From Tissierellaceae bacterium (GTDB lineage: Bacteria; Bacillota; Clostridia; Tissierellales; Tissierellaceae): a DNA stretch of 64,000 nt. Both the position numbers and the translations under genes were made by a program. The notes beneath the pieces are model-generated. The model ran no database searches, was not told the origin of the DNA, and saw nothing but the letters and a program-made list of their open reading frames with translations. The stretch spans positions 1-64,000 of the forward strand of contig JALNZV010000007.1 in NCBI GenBank assembly GCA_023229175.1, in the 5' to 3' direction. Positions within the stretch are counted from its first letter, which is position 1. The number at the start of each line of letters is the position of its first letter. Shown here in pieces: positions 43,865 to 53,295 of this stretch.

Positions 43865-46800
43865 GTGAAAATACTAAAAAAGATATTCGATAGATACAAT
43901 ATACTGGTATATATAGTGATAATACTTATGTTTGCGTTGTCATTTAGGCTGGCCACACTAACCATTGTACAAGGGGAGTATTACAGAGATATATCGGACA
44001 ACAAAAGGCTAAAGGAAATATATATTACAGCACCGAGGGGCGAAATAAGAGATAGAAATGGAAGACTCCTAGCAGGTAATAAACCTAGCTTTACAGTACA
44101 AATACTAAAAGACGAACTAAATATCCACGATAAAGACAAAAAGAACAACGCCTTACTTTCACTAGTCAGATTATTAGAGGAAGACGGTGTCAGTTATTTA
44201 GATGATTTTCCAATTGATTTAAATGTGTTTCAGTACAATTCTGAAGAAAAGGTCCTAAGAGAAACCGAAATAGAAGGGGAAACAGAAGAATATGTGACCC
44301 CAGGTGAGAAAGTGATTGACTTAATATTAGAACACGATTTATTAGAAGAACTTCTAGGACTATACTACAAATATCCAGAATATGAAGAGCACTATCAATT
44401 TATTATGGTAAATAAGGCTTTAGATGCTTTGGAAAGTAAGGACATACATGTTCCTATGGAAGCAATTTTAACAGGGTATTCACTTGAAATAAAGTTTATA
44501 GAAGGCGAAGACACAGAAAGATGGAAAAGTAGATACGGCATTGACAGCGATTTATCGCCTTTGGAATCCATAGTACAATTAATAGATAAAGACAAAAATA
44601 TATTAAGAAAAATAATTGACCATCCCATATCCCGAAAATTGGCATATGATTTGTTGGCAAAAAATAATCTGGAGGGGAACATCGTACTCGAGGAATACGT
44701 ACTTTCCTTTGATGAAGATTATATGGCACAAAAGAAAAACATGATGAATTTTTCAGATAAAGTCAAGGAAAACACAACGGCAAAAGAAGACTTTGTAAAT
44801 ATCTTTATAAAACACTCATTAAATAATCTTTTAGAAAAAGTAATATTGGAAGAGGATGACAAGGGTAAAGAAGAAGTACTAATCCCAGGTGGCATTCTAT
44901 TGGAAATGATTAAAGAAAAGGGGATAGATGTTCCCGTATCAATAGAACTAATTGACGAAGGACAGAATATAATATACAAATATACGGGAGATGATACAAT
45001 ACAAGATAAAACTCCCCTGGAACTATTAATAGAATACGGTAAAGAAGCAAAAGTATTTGAGGAATTTATTTTAGGTGATAAAATAAAATACTTAGCTCAA
45101 GAACAATTGATAAATGACGGTATAAATACTAGAATTTCAGTAGCAAATGAAATAGAATACGTCTTTATAAATAACAAAATCAGATGGTATAATGAAAATA
45201 AGATACCAGAAAATGCCACAATTGCAGAGGCACTTGATATATTAAAAGAGAGAAATAAAATACCTGAAAAGCTAAGTCCATACGAATCCAGGTCAGTGCT
45301 CATAATGTACGAACTTTTAAGTAAACAAGGCCATCTGGCGTATCAGCCTATAAATATAGCCTATGGCATTAAAAATACGACAGTAGCAAAAATAGAAGAA
45401 AACCTAGGATACTTACCGGGTATTCAAGTATCCATTGAACAGGTAAGGTATTATCCAGAGGGAAAAACTGCAGCCCATATACTAGGTTACCTTGGGAAAA
45501 TAAGCCAAGCAAGTGAAATAGAGAAATATGTAAACCAGAAAAGCTATTCTCCCAATGATCTTATAGGAAAAACTGGAATAGAAGAAAGCTTCGAAGACTT
45601 CCTCAGGGGCGAAAATGGGATTAAAAGAGTAGAAGTAGACGTACTAGGCAATACCACCAATGTCCTTGATGAGAAAAAACCAATATCAGGTAACAATGTA
45701 TACTTAAGCTTAGATTGGAATTTGCAAAATTACTCTCAAAACGTACTGCAGCAAACCTTGGAAAAAATACAGGTTGGCGGGACATATGAGAGTAAATGGG
45801 GAGATTATACCTTTGACATCAACAAATCAAAGAAAAGACCCTATGAAAACGCCACATCCGGTGCTGTGGTGGTTTTAGACGTAAAGACAGGGGAAACCCT
45901 AGCCATGGTCAGCGAACCATCCTATGACCCAAATCTCTTTGCCACAGGCATTTCCAATACCGATTGGTTAAGTCTTTTTCCGGAAAATGAAAAAGATCCA
46001 TTGGCACCCAGGCCACTATACAACATAGCAACACAAACAGCAGTCCAACCAGGCTCGACTTTTAAAATGGTCACTGCCCTATCTGCTTTAGAAAAAGGTT
46101 TAAGCCCGACAAAGAAGATTAGAGATATGGGGTACGTAGAGATAGGGAATTATCGACCTGCCTGCTGGCTTTGGAATCAAAGTAGAAGCACCCATGGATA
46201 TGAAAATATGTATGAGGCCATCAGGGATTCTTGCAACTACTACTTTTATTCTTTGGCAATTGGGAGAAATCAAAGGACTGGAGAGAACATAGGAGTCAAA
46301 GTAGAAATAGAAGATATCGTAAACCTTTCCAAACAATTGGGTCTAAACGATAAAACAGGAATAGAAATAAATATTCCTGCCGAAACATCTGGTGGAGTCC
46401 CTAATCCCCAAAGAAAAATAATCAACACCAAGTCTTCGTTAAAATCATTTTTACAAAAAAGCATTAGGGATTACATAAAAGAAGATGTAAAACTAAGCGA
46501 ATACGAAATAAGCTCAATAATAGAAGAGATAATTAGCTGGGTAGAATTGGAAGAACCCTTGACTAGAGCAGAAGTTGTCAGGAGATTAGACGGCTTTGGA
46601 TTATATACAGAGAAAAAGTTAGGTAAGGATAAAGAAGGCTTGGCAGATAAAATAAAATACAGCTATATAAACCAAGCAGGGTGGACAATAGCTGAGACAT
46701 TGAATGTCACCATTGGACAGGGGCTTAACTCCTATACCCCATTGCAAATGTCCAACTATATAGCAACCATAGCAAATGGAGGATATAGAAATAGGGTAAC

Positions 46801-47230
46801 CTTAATCGATAGTGTGAAAAATTATAATAATTCAAAAGTAATATTGGAAAATGAAGTAGAATCTGAGAGAATAGAGTTAAACAGTTACGATAATCTAGAG
46901 CATGTAAAGAAAGGAATGCTGATGGTCACCACCGAGGGGTCCGTAAGGAGGATATTCAACAGCTTGCCTGTAAGTGTAGGAACCAAAACAGGTACAGCAC
47001 AAAAGTCGGGAATTAATCCAGTAACAGGGGAGACTTATGACGACTTCACATGGTTTGTAGCCTTTGCACCCTATGATGATCCAGAAATAGCCATAGCTTC
47101 AGTCGTATTTCAAGGAGGTAGCGGAAGCTATGCCGGTCCCATGGTAAGAGATATAATTGCTGAATACTTGGGATTAAACGCAGTTGGGACTAAAGAATCA
47201 TTACCTTTTATAAGCACATTGATAAAATAG
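43865..47230 (+). CDS. mrdA: penicillin-binding protein 2 (elongation transpeptidase), unusually long
   Basis: A 1121-residue class B PBP that cross-links peptidoglycan for cell elongation. It has an N-terminal membrane helix (~residues 13-35) and the RGEIRDRNGRLLA motif. The transpeptidase has SxxK at Ser731 (GSTFKM), SxN at Ser789 (DSCN) and KTG at Lys1041. It is far longer than the ~600-700 residues of typical PBP2. About 350 extra residues lie in the N-terminal pedestal region (~90-500), and a further helical insertion lies between SxN and KTG (~845-935). Large PBP2 forms are known in clostridia. The start is GTG, preceded by GAGGTGAGAAC. Confidence 0.93.
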   Translation: MKILKKIFDRYNILVYIVIILMFALSFRLATLTIVQGEYYRDISDNKRLKEIYITAPRGEIRDRNGRLLAGNKPSFTVQILKDELNIHDKDKKNNALLSLVRLLEEDGVSYLDDFPIDLNVFQYNSEEKVLRETEIEGETEEYVTPGEKVIDLILEHDLLEELLGLYYKYPEYEEHYQFIMVNKALDALESKDIHVPMEAILTGYSLEIKFIEGEDTERWKSRYGIDSDLSPLESIVQLIDKDKNILRKIIDHPISRKLAYDLLAKNNLEGNIVLEEYVLSFDEDYMAQKKNMMNFSDKVKENTTAKEDFVNIFIKHSLNNLLEKVILEEDDKGKEEVLIPGGILLEMIKEKGIDVPVSIELIDEGQNIIYKYTGDDTIQDKTPLELLIEYGKEAKVFEEFILGDKIKYLAQEQLINDGINTRISVANEIEYVFINNKIRWYNENKIPENATIAEALDILKERNKIPEKLSPYESRSVLIMYELLSKQGHLAYQPINIAYGIKNTTVAKIEENLGYLPGIQVSIEQVRYYPEGKTAAHILGYLGKISQASEIEKYVNQKSYSPNDLIGKTGIEESFEDFLRGENGIKRVEVDVLGNTTNVLDEKKPISGNNVYLSLDWNLQNYSQNVLQQTLEKIQVGGTYESKWGDYTFDINKSKKRPYENATSGAVVVLDVKTGETLAMVSEPSYDPNLFATGISNTDWLSLFPENEKDPLAPRPLYNIATQTAVQPGSTFKMVTALSALEKGLSPTKKIRDMGYVEIGNYRPACWLWNQSRSTHGYENMYEAIRDSCNYYFYSLAIGRNQRTGENIGVKVEIEDIVNLSKQLGLNDKTGIEINIPAETSGGVPNPQRKIINTKSSLKSFLQKSIRDYIKEDVKLSEYEISSIIEEIISWVELEEPLTRAEVVRRLDGFGLYTEKKLGKDKEGLADKIKYSYINQAGWTIAETLNVTIGQGLNSYTPLQMSNYIATIANGGYRNRVTLIDSVKNYNNSKVILENEVESERIELNSYDNLEHVKKGMLMVTTEGSVRRIFNSLPVSVGTKTGTAQKSGINPVTGETYDDFTWFVAFAPYDDPEIAIASVVFQGGSGSYAGPMVRDIIAEYLGLNAVGTKESLPFISTLIK

Positions 47231-47267
47231 AATAAATAGCTTTTCAAAATTTGGAGGTAAAGACAAA

Positions 47268-47921
47268 TTGAAAAAAGAGGTCATAGAATTTAAGGGGGTA
47301 AAAGAAGGTATTTTCGTAAATGTAAACGGAGATAACCTATTAGCTGTCAAAGAAGAATTAGAGAAAAAGATGAAAACAGCCTATGATTTTTATAAGGGAA
47401 CCAAGCTTTTAGGAATTAAGGCCAGTTCATTGTCTCCAAAAGAAACACTGGAACTTAAGTTTATTTTAAGGTATAAATATGATTTTTTGGTTTCAGAGGA
47501 GGAGCTGCCTAAAAACATAGGGATAAAGCCGGAAACAAATGAATTGGAGCCAGATGAAAATGAAGTATTCCAAGGTATAGACGTAGGCATGACAAAGTTT
47601 ATCAACGGAACACTGAGGTCAGGCCAGATAGAAAAGTTTCACGGAAACATCGTAATTGTAGGAGACGTAAATCCAGGGGCCTTGATACAGGCAGGCGGAA
47701 ATATAATTGTACTAGGTACCTTGCGAGGAGTAGCCCATGCAGGAATGAATGGAAATCTAGAATCCATAGTGGCTGCCTATGACTTGCAGCCAACGCAATT
47801 GAGAATAGGGAATAAAATTTCTAGGCCGCCAGATGAAGTGTCAGAATCTTTACATTTGCCGGAAATTGCAAAAATAAGGTCTGGAGAGGTAATAATTGAG
47901 CCTTACCTACCTAATAAATAA
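47268..47921 (+). CDS. minC: septum site-determining protein MinC
   Basis: A 217-residue FtsZ-assembly inhibitor. The N-terminal domain covers residues ~1-100 and the C-terminal beta-helix ~110-215 (SGQIEKFHGNIVIVGDVNPGA and GTLRGVAHAG). It starts at TTG behind GGAGGTAAAGACAAA. It is the first of minCDE, the spatial regulators of division. Confidence 0.94.
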   Translation: MKKEVIEFKGVKEGIFVNVNGDNLLAVKEELEKKMKTAYDFYKGTKLLGIKASSLSPKETLELKFILRYKYDFLVSEEELPKNIGIKPETNELEPDENEVFQGIDVGMTKFINGTLRSGQIEKFHGNIVIVGDVNPGALIQAGGNIIVLGTLRGVAHAGMNGNLESIVAAYDLQPTQLRIGNKISRPPDEVSESLHLPEIAKIRSGEVIIEPYLPNK

Positions 47922-47939
47922 AAAAAGGGAGGAAATATT

Positions 47940-48752
47940 ATGGATAAAGAAAAATTGGGAACAGCCATAGTCATCACTTCAGGTAAAGGTGGTGTTGGTA
48001 AAACAACTACCTCAGCTAATCTTGGGACAGGCCTTGGAATTCTTGGATATTCAGTAGTTGTAGTAGATGCAGACATAGGACTTAGGAACCTAGACGTGGT
48101 CATGGGACTTGAAAACAGAATTGTATATGATATAGTCGATGTTGTAGAGAAAAATTGTAGATTAAAGCAGGCATTGATTAGAGATAAAAGATTTGACAAA
48201 CTGTATCTTTTACCAGCGGCTCAAACAAAGGATAAAACTGCCGTAAGTCCAGAGCAAATGTTGGAATTAATAGGAGATTTAAAAAAAGAGTTTGATTACA
48301 TAATCATAGACTCGCCTGCAGGAATAGAACAAGGTTTTCAAAACTCTATAGCAGGGGCAGATATGGCCTTAATCGTCACTACTCCGGAAATATCAGCTGT
48401 GCGGGATGCAGACAGAGTAATAGGTATTTTAGAATCAAAAGGCCTATACAATCCTAAGCTATTAATCAATAGAATCAGACAGGAAATGGTAAAAAGAGGC
48501 GATATGATGAATATCGAGGATATAATCGACATATTGGCCATCGACTTACTGGGAATAGTTCCCGATGACGAGGCCATAGTTATCTCTACCAATAGGGGAG
48601 AACCAGTAGTCATCGATGGAAAGACTTTATCTGGAAGGGCCTTTAACAATATCGCCAAAAGAATAACAGGGGAAGAAGTAGAACTTTTGAATTTAGATGA
48701 CAACCAAGAAGGAAAACTTAGCAAAGTATTTAAACTATTATTCGGTAAATAG
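47940..48752 (+). CDS. minD: septum site-determining ATPase MinD
   Basis: A 270-residue membrane-binding ATPase with the deviant Walker A SGKGGVGKTT, VDADIGLRNLD and DSPAGIEQGF, and a C-terminal amphipathic helix (SKVFKLLF). It recruits MinC to the membrane. The ribosome binding site is GGGAGGAAATATT. Confidence 0.96.
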   Translation: MDKEKLGTAIVITSGKGGVGKTTTSANLGTGLGILGYSVVVVDADIGLRNLDVVMGLENRIVYDIVDVVEKNCRLKQALIRDKRFDKLYLLPAAQTKDKTAVSPEQMLELIGDLKKEFDYIIIDSPAGIEQGFQNSIAGADMALIVTTPEISAVRDADRVIGILESKGLYNPKLLINRIRQEMVKRGDMMNIEDIIDILAIDLLGIVPDDEAIVISTNRGEPVVIDGKTLSGRAFNNIAKRITGEEVELLNLDDNQEGKLSKVFKLLFGK

Positions 48753-48763
48753 GGGGGGAATCC

Positions 48764-49033
48764 ATGGATTTTATAAAGCTATTCACTAAAAAGGAAGAAA
48801 AGAGCAAAAACGTAGCAAAGGAAAGGCTGAAATTAGTGTTGGTACACGATAGAGCTGATCTCTCACCGAAGTTTTTAGATATGATAAAAGGCGATATTAT
48901 TAGGGTAATATCCGAGTATGCAGAAATTGATGAAGAAGGTTTAGATATCAAGCTTACAAGGATGAAGCGAGATGTGGATAGCACCACTATTTCTGCCTTA
49001 GTAGCCAACATTCCTATAGTGAAGATGAAATAA
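48764..49033 (+). CDS. minE: cell division topological specificity factor MinE
   Basis: An 89-residue protein with an N-terminal membrane/MinD-binding segment and KERLKLVLVHDRADLSP, which is diagnostic of MinE. It stimulates MinD ATPase so that Min proteins oscillate. The presence of MinE, rather than only DivIVA, fits clostridia. Confidence 0.94.
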   Translation: MDFIKLFTKKEEKSKNVAKERLKLVLVHDRADLSPKFLDMIKGDIIRVISEYAEIDEEGLDIKLTRMKRDVDSTTISALVANIPIVKMK

Positions 49034-49049
49034 ATACAAAAAATAGGTA

Positions 49050-49078
49050 TTGATAAGTTCTAAACTATAAGATATAAT
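49050..49078 (+). promoter_or_regulatory. promoter of the flavinylated lipoprotein gene
   Basis: TTGATA (49050-49055) and TATAAT (49073-49078) with an exact 17-base spacer. Confidence 0.7.
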
Positions 49079-49132
49079 ATAGACTGGTAAAACAAATGAA
49101 TATATATTAATAAACAGGAGGAAGAAGAAATT

Positions 49133-49930
49133 ATGAGTAAGAAAGTTTTAGCATTGGCGTTGGTGTTAGTATTAATGGTTGGAGTATTTGCAGGATGTTC
49201 AAAACAAGAGGCTCCAGTTGACGAAAGCAGCAAACCAGTTGACACAACTGATACGCAAGCAGGAGATTTAGTAGACGGTACTTATTTAGTAAAAAACCCA
49301 GTTAGCGATCACGGAAACTATCAAATGGTAAAATTGGAAGTAAGCGGTGGACAAGTAGTAGCATTTGACTTCAACGAATATCTATCAGATTCAGGCGAAG
49401 CAAAAAGTGCTGACAACTATGCATATGCAGATGGTTTAGCAGTAATTGCAAACTTAAACGAACAATTCAACGAAAAGAAAGACTTAGACGCAATAGATTA
49501 TGACGCTGTATCAGGAGCAACTTCAACAAAAGGCAGCTTCAAAGAAATAGTAGCTGTAGCCTTAGAAAAGGCAGCAAAAGGCGAGACATACGAACCAGTT
49601 TATGAAGATGGCGTATACGAAGCAGTAGCAGACGAAGATAGCCATGGTTGGTTGGCACAAGTTAGCGTTAGAGTACAAGACGGTCAAATAGTAGGTGTTG
49701 ACTATGCTGAATTAGCAATAGAAGATTCAGAAGACGCAAAAGAAGGCGACAGAAAATCAGTAGATAACTACCCATATCCTCGTCCAATGGAAGTAGCAGA
49801 AGAACTACACAAGATGATAATTGACAACAACGGAACAGAAAATCTTGATGTAGATGCTATAACTGGTGCTACATCTACAAGAGGCTTAGTATTAGAACTT
49901 GTGAACGAAGCATTAAGTTCAGCAAAATAG
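49133..49930 (+). CDS. two-domain FMN-binding lipoprotein (PplA-like)
   Basis: A 265-residue exported protein with lipobox FAGC (Cys22), an acidic linker and two FMN_bind domains. Each domain ends in the flavinylation motif, DAVSGATSTKG and DAITGATSTRG, whose threonine takes FMN from ApbE. The size and two-domain form resemble PplA, the surface flavoprotein of flavin-based extracellular electron transfer in Listeria. It is followed by apbE, separated by a hairpin terminator. The ribosome binding site is AGGAGGAAGAAGAA. Confidence 0.9.
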   Translation: MSKKVLALALVLVLMVGVFAGCSKQEAPVDESSKPVDTTDTQAGDLVDGTYLVKNPVSDHGNYQMVKLEVSGGQVVAFDFNEYLSDSGEAKSADNYAYADGLAVIANLNEQFNEKKDLDAIDYDAVSGATSTKGSFKEIVAVALEKAAKGETYEPVYEDGVYEAVADEDSHGWLAQVSVRVQDGQIVGVDYAELAIEDSEDAKEGDRKSVDNYPYPRPMEVAEELHKMIIDNNGTENLDVDAITGATSTRGLVLELVNEALSSAK

Positions 49931-49938
49931 GAAACAAT

Positions 49939-49966
49939 AAAACCCTAACTAAGAGTTAGGGTTTTT
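49939..49966 (+). terminator. terminator between lipoprotein and apbE
   Basis: Arms AAAACCCTAACT and AGTTAGGGTTTT around AAG with a short T run. The likely effect is higher expression of the lipoprotein than of the transferase. Confidence 0.8.
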
Positions 49967-49991
49967 AATTTACAAGAGGAGTGACTAGAGA

Positions 49992-51044
49992 GTGAAAAAA
50001 AATATATTGAAACTTACATTTATAGTCCTTTCATTGGGATTGCTCTTAATGGGCTGTACAGGAAACTCAAATAACGATCTAAACTATATAGCTAGAACTG
50101 ATTTTCTAATGGACACAGTCATGACCATTAGAATATACGACAACCAAAAAGAAAAAACCCTAGATAAAGTTTTCCAAAGATTACAGGAAATAGAGGACAG
50201 AATGAGCTCACATATAGCCACATCAGATGTAAGCAAAGTCAACGACAATGCAGGTATTGGACCAGTAACAGTCCACGAAGATACATACGAAGTAATAGAG
50301 AGGGTAAAATACTACGCAGAGTTGTCAAAGGGTAAATACGATCCTACCATAGGAACTTTAGTAGACTTGTGGGATGTCAAAGCAGAAGAAAAGGAAAGAG
50401 ACTTTATACCGACAACAGAAGAAATAGAACAGGCAAAATCAATGGTAGGATATGAAGATTTAGAACTATTAGGTGACAATCAAGTGTATTTAAAGCGAAA
50501 AGGTATGAAAATAGTCCTTGGAAGCATAGTGAAGGGGTATGCAGCAGACGAGGCAAAGAGAGTACTTGTAGAAAACAAAGTGGAAAAAGCAATTATAGAT
50601 TTAGGAGGCAACCTCTATATTCATGGTGACAAAGGTGACGGCACTCAATGGCGTATAGGAATACAAGACCCTTTCAATCCCACTGGAAGCTATGCGGGGA
50701 TACTAGAAGTATCAAATATATCCGTTGTCACATCTGGAGATTATGAAAGATTTTTTATACACAAGGGTAAAAAATACAACCACATAATCGACCCCCATAC
50801 GGGATATCCCACAGATAATGAATTGACGGGGATTAGCATAATTTCAGATGAGTCCATAGATGGGGATGCCCTTTCAACAACTGTATTTGTAATGGGGCTT
50901 GACGAAGGGATGAAATTTGTAAATAGTTTAGAAAACATCGAAGCCATATTTATTACAAAGGATAAATCCATATATACAACAGAAAACTTAAAAGGCATAT
51001 TTAATTTGCCAAAGGATTCCCCATTTACAATCAAAGATTATTAA
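49992..51044 (+). CDS. apbE: FAD:protein FMN transferase ApbE (lipoprotein)
   Basis: A 350-residue Mg-dependent enzyme that moves FMN from FAD to threonine residues of exported flavoproteins. It has lipobox LMGC (Cys22), DTVMTIRIYD, DLGGNLYIHG, and HIIDPHTGYPTDNELTGIS near the active site. It acts outside the membrane. The obvious targets in this window are the lipoprotein just upstream and RnfG/RnfD. The start is GTG, preceded by GAGGAGTGACTAGAGA. Confidence 0.94.
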   Translation: MKKNILKLTFIVLSLGLLLMGCTGNSNNDLNYIARTDFLMDTVMTIRIYDNQKEKTLDKVFQRLQEIEDRMSSHIATSDVSKVNDNAGIGPVTVHEDTYEVIERVKYYAELSKGKYDPTIGTLVDLWDVKAEEKERDFIPTTEEIEQAKSMVGYEDLELLGDNQVYLKRKGMKIVLGSIVKGYAADEAKRVLVENKVEKAIIDLGGNLYIHGDKGDGTQWRIGIQDPFNPTGSYAGILEVSNISVVTSGDYERFFIHKGKKYNHIIDPHTGYPTDNELTGISIISDESIDGDALSTTVFVMGLDEGMKFVNSLENIEAIFITKDKSIYTTENLKGIFNLPKDSPFTIKDY

Positions 51045-51093
51045 ATGGAATAAAACAGGCCCAATGTAAATAAAATATATTGGGGTGAAGAAA

Positions 51094-51375
51094 ATGAATA
51101 GAAAAACAAATAGAAATGCCATAATTAACGGCCTATTTAACAGACAAATCAACAAAATTATAGTGATGTTGGCCTTGCTCTCAATTGTTTTTATTATGAA
51201 AACTATGAATAACAGTACATCAAAAGAAGTATTAAACTTTTTGAATAGGAATATCAATCGAGATTTTGTATTTAAAGAAGACAGTAAATGGTTAATTGAA
51301 GGCGTAAAAAAGCTGGCTGACCTATCCAAAATAGGAGTAGAACATTTAAAACCTTGGGGAATCCCGAGGTTTTAA
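51094..51375 (+). CDS. short membrane protein resembling the N-terminus of a SpoIVFA/M23-type protein
   Basis: A 93-residue protein with one membrane helix (residues ~22-43) and an extracytoplasmic helical tail ending in PWGIPRF. Similar N-terminal segments, as I recall them, head M23-peptidase/SpoIVFA proteins that occur at this position (after minCDE, before the B12-radical SAM gene) in clostridia. Here the peptidase domain is absent and the frame ends with a normal stop. The start follows GGGGTGAAGAAA. It may be a remnant or a specialised short form. Confidence 0.5.
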   Translation: MNRKTNRNAIINGLFNRQINKIIVMLALLSIVFIMKTMNNSTSKEVLNFLNRNINRDFVFKEDSKWLIEGVKKLADLSKIGVEHLKPWGIPRF

Positions 51376-51450
51376 TTTGATAAATCTAACCCTATTAAAT
51401 AATATACAAAAATGTTAATATAGTACTAGAATAATGAAAGGTGGAAACAG

Positions 51451-53295
51451 ATGATAAATATAAAAACCCTAGATAAAATACTAAAAAAGGTGGAAAAACC
51501 TGCAAGATACATTGGAATGGAGCAAAATTCCATAGAAAAAGACATATCCAATGCAAAAGTGAAATTCGCCTTTTCATTTCCCGATATATACGATGTGGGC
51601 ATGTCTCATTTAGGACTTCATATATTATATAACTTAATAAACAATGAAAAAGATTATGTTTGTGAAAGAGTATTTGCACCGTGGACTGATATGGAAGAAG
51701 AAATGAGAAAAGAGAATCTTCCCCTATTTACATTAGAAAGCAAAGAAGAAGTAAAGAATTTTGATTTCTTAGGATTTACACTCCAATACGAAATGAGCTA
51801 CACTAATATTTTAAATATATTGGATTTGTCAGATATACCCCTTAGAGCAAAAGACCGAGGGGACAATGCCCCATTGGTAATAGCAGGAGGTCCCTGTGCA
51901 TATAATCCAGAGCCCTTGGCAGAATTCATAGATTTCTTTGTAATAGGCGAAGGTGAGGAAATAACCTTAGAAATACTAAAACTGTACGAGAAACATAAAG
52001 CTGAAAATTGGAGCAAAGATAGATTTTTAGAGGACATAGCTACCATGGAAGGCATTTATGTACCTAAGTTTTACCAAGTAGTTTACAATGAAGATAATAC
52101 AATAAAAGAAAGAAAAGTATTAAATTCCACAGCACCCGAAAAGATTAAAAAGAGAATGGTGAAAGACCTAAATACTATGTTTTCACCGGAAAGCATGGTA
52201 GTACCTTATATAGAAACAGTACACGACAGAGTTATAATGGAGATTTTTAGGGGTTGTACCAGGGGCTGTAGATTTTGCCAGGCAGGTATGATTTATAGAC
52301 CCGTTAGAGAAAAATCCGTAGATAGATTAGTGGAATTGGCAGAGAACTTGGTAGAAAATACAGGGTATGAAAATGTTTCCCTATCTTCCCTAAGCTCCTG
52401 TGATTACTCTGAGCTACATCTATTAATTGAAAAGTTAATGGAAAATTTCGAGGAAAAGAAGGTAGGAGTATCCCTGCCATCTCTTAGGCTTGATTCCTTC
52501 ATAGTGGATATCCTGCAGGAGATAGAAAAGGTAAGAAAATCAGGGCTAACATTTGCACCAGAGGCGGGGAGCCAAAGGCTGAGGGATGTCATCAATAAAG
52601 GAGTTACAGAAGAAGATTTGGTAAACACTGTAACTAGAATATTTAGGGAAGGGTGGTCTACAGTAAAATTATACTTTATGATAGGATTGCCTACGGAAAC
52701 AGACGAGGACGTATTAGGTATAAGGGACTTAGCATATAAAGTAAAGGACATATTCTTTGAAACCCCCAAGGAGCAGCGAAAAGGAAATCTAAAGATTACA
52801 GCCTCTGCATCCTGTTTTGTGCCAAAACCCTTCACTCCATTCCAATGGCTAGGTCAGGATTCCATAGAAGAATTTTATAGAAAGGCATATCTAGTCAAAA
52901 ACAACATAAAGGACAATAAAATCAAATTTACATTTCATGATCCAAAACTCTCTTACCTAGAGGCTATAATTTCCCGTGGAGACAGGAAAATATCAGAATT
53001 GATTTTAAAAGCCTGGGAGATGGGCTGCAAATTTGACGGATGGTCAGAGCATTTCAAATACGATACTTGGATTGAGGTCATGGAGGAGCTGGGAATAGAC
53101 GGTGACTTTTATGCCTTAAGAAATAGGGACTTAGAGGAAAACTTACCGTGGGATTTCATAGATCCGGGAGTGTCTAAAGAATACCTAAAAAGAGAATACA
53201 ACAAATCCTTAGGGGAAAAGATAACAGATGACTGCAGGATTAGTTGCAATGCCTGCGGCATAGTAGATTGCACCATGAGGGGGTATAAGTTTTGA
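51451..53295 (+). CDS. B12-binding-domain/radical SAM protein (TIGR03960 type)
   Basis: A 614-residue enzyme with an N-terminal cobalamin-binding-like domain (SFPDIYDVGMSHLG) and a radical SAM core. The [4Fe-4S] motif is RGCTRGCRFCQAG. A C-terminal cysteine cluster, CRISCNACGIVDC, is also present. Its substrate is unproven, but it is found next to the DUF2344 gene and Rne/Rng in many Firmicutes, which suggests a role in RNA or ribosome-linked chemistry. The ribosome binding site is AAAGGTGGAAACAG. It overlaps the next gene. Confidence 0.88.
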   Translation: MINIKTLDKILKKVEKPARYIGMEQNSIEKDISNAKVKFAFSFPDIYDVGMSHLGLHILYNLINNEKDYVCERVFAPWTDMEEEMRKENLPLFTLESKEEVKNFDFLGFTLQYEMSYTNILNILDLSDIPLRAKDRGDNAPLVIAGGPCAYNPEPLAEFIDFFVIGEGEEITLEILKLYEKHKAENWSKDRFLEDIATMEGIYVPKFYQVVYNEDNTIKERKVLNSTAPEKIKKRMVKDLNTMFSPESMVVPYIETVHDRVIMEIFRGCTRGCRFCQAGMIYRPVREKSVDRLVELAENLVENTGYENVSLSSLSSCDYSELHLLIEKLMENFEEKKVGVSLPSLRLDSFIVDILQEIEKVRKSGLTFAPEAGSQRLRDVINKGVTEEDLVNTVTRIFREGWSTVKLYFMIGLPTETDEDVLGIRDLAYKVKDIFFETPKEQRKGNLKITASASCFVPKPFTPFQWLGQDSIEEFYRKAYLVKNNIKDNKIKFTFHDPKLSYLEAIISRGDRKISELILKAWEMGCKFDGWSEHFKYDTWIEVMEELGIDGDFYALRNRDLEENLPWDFIDPGVSKEYLKREYNKSLGEKITDDCRISCNACGIVDCTMRGYKF

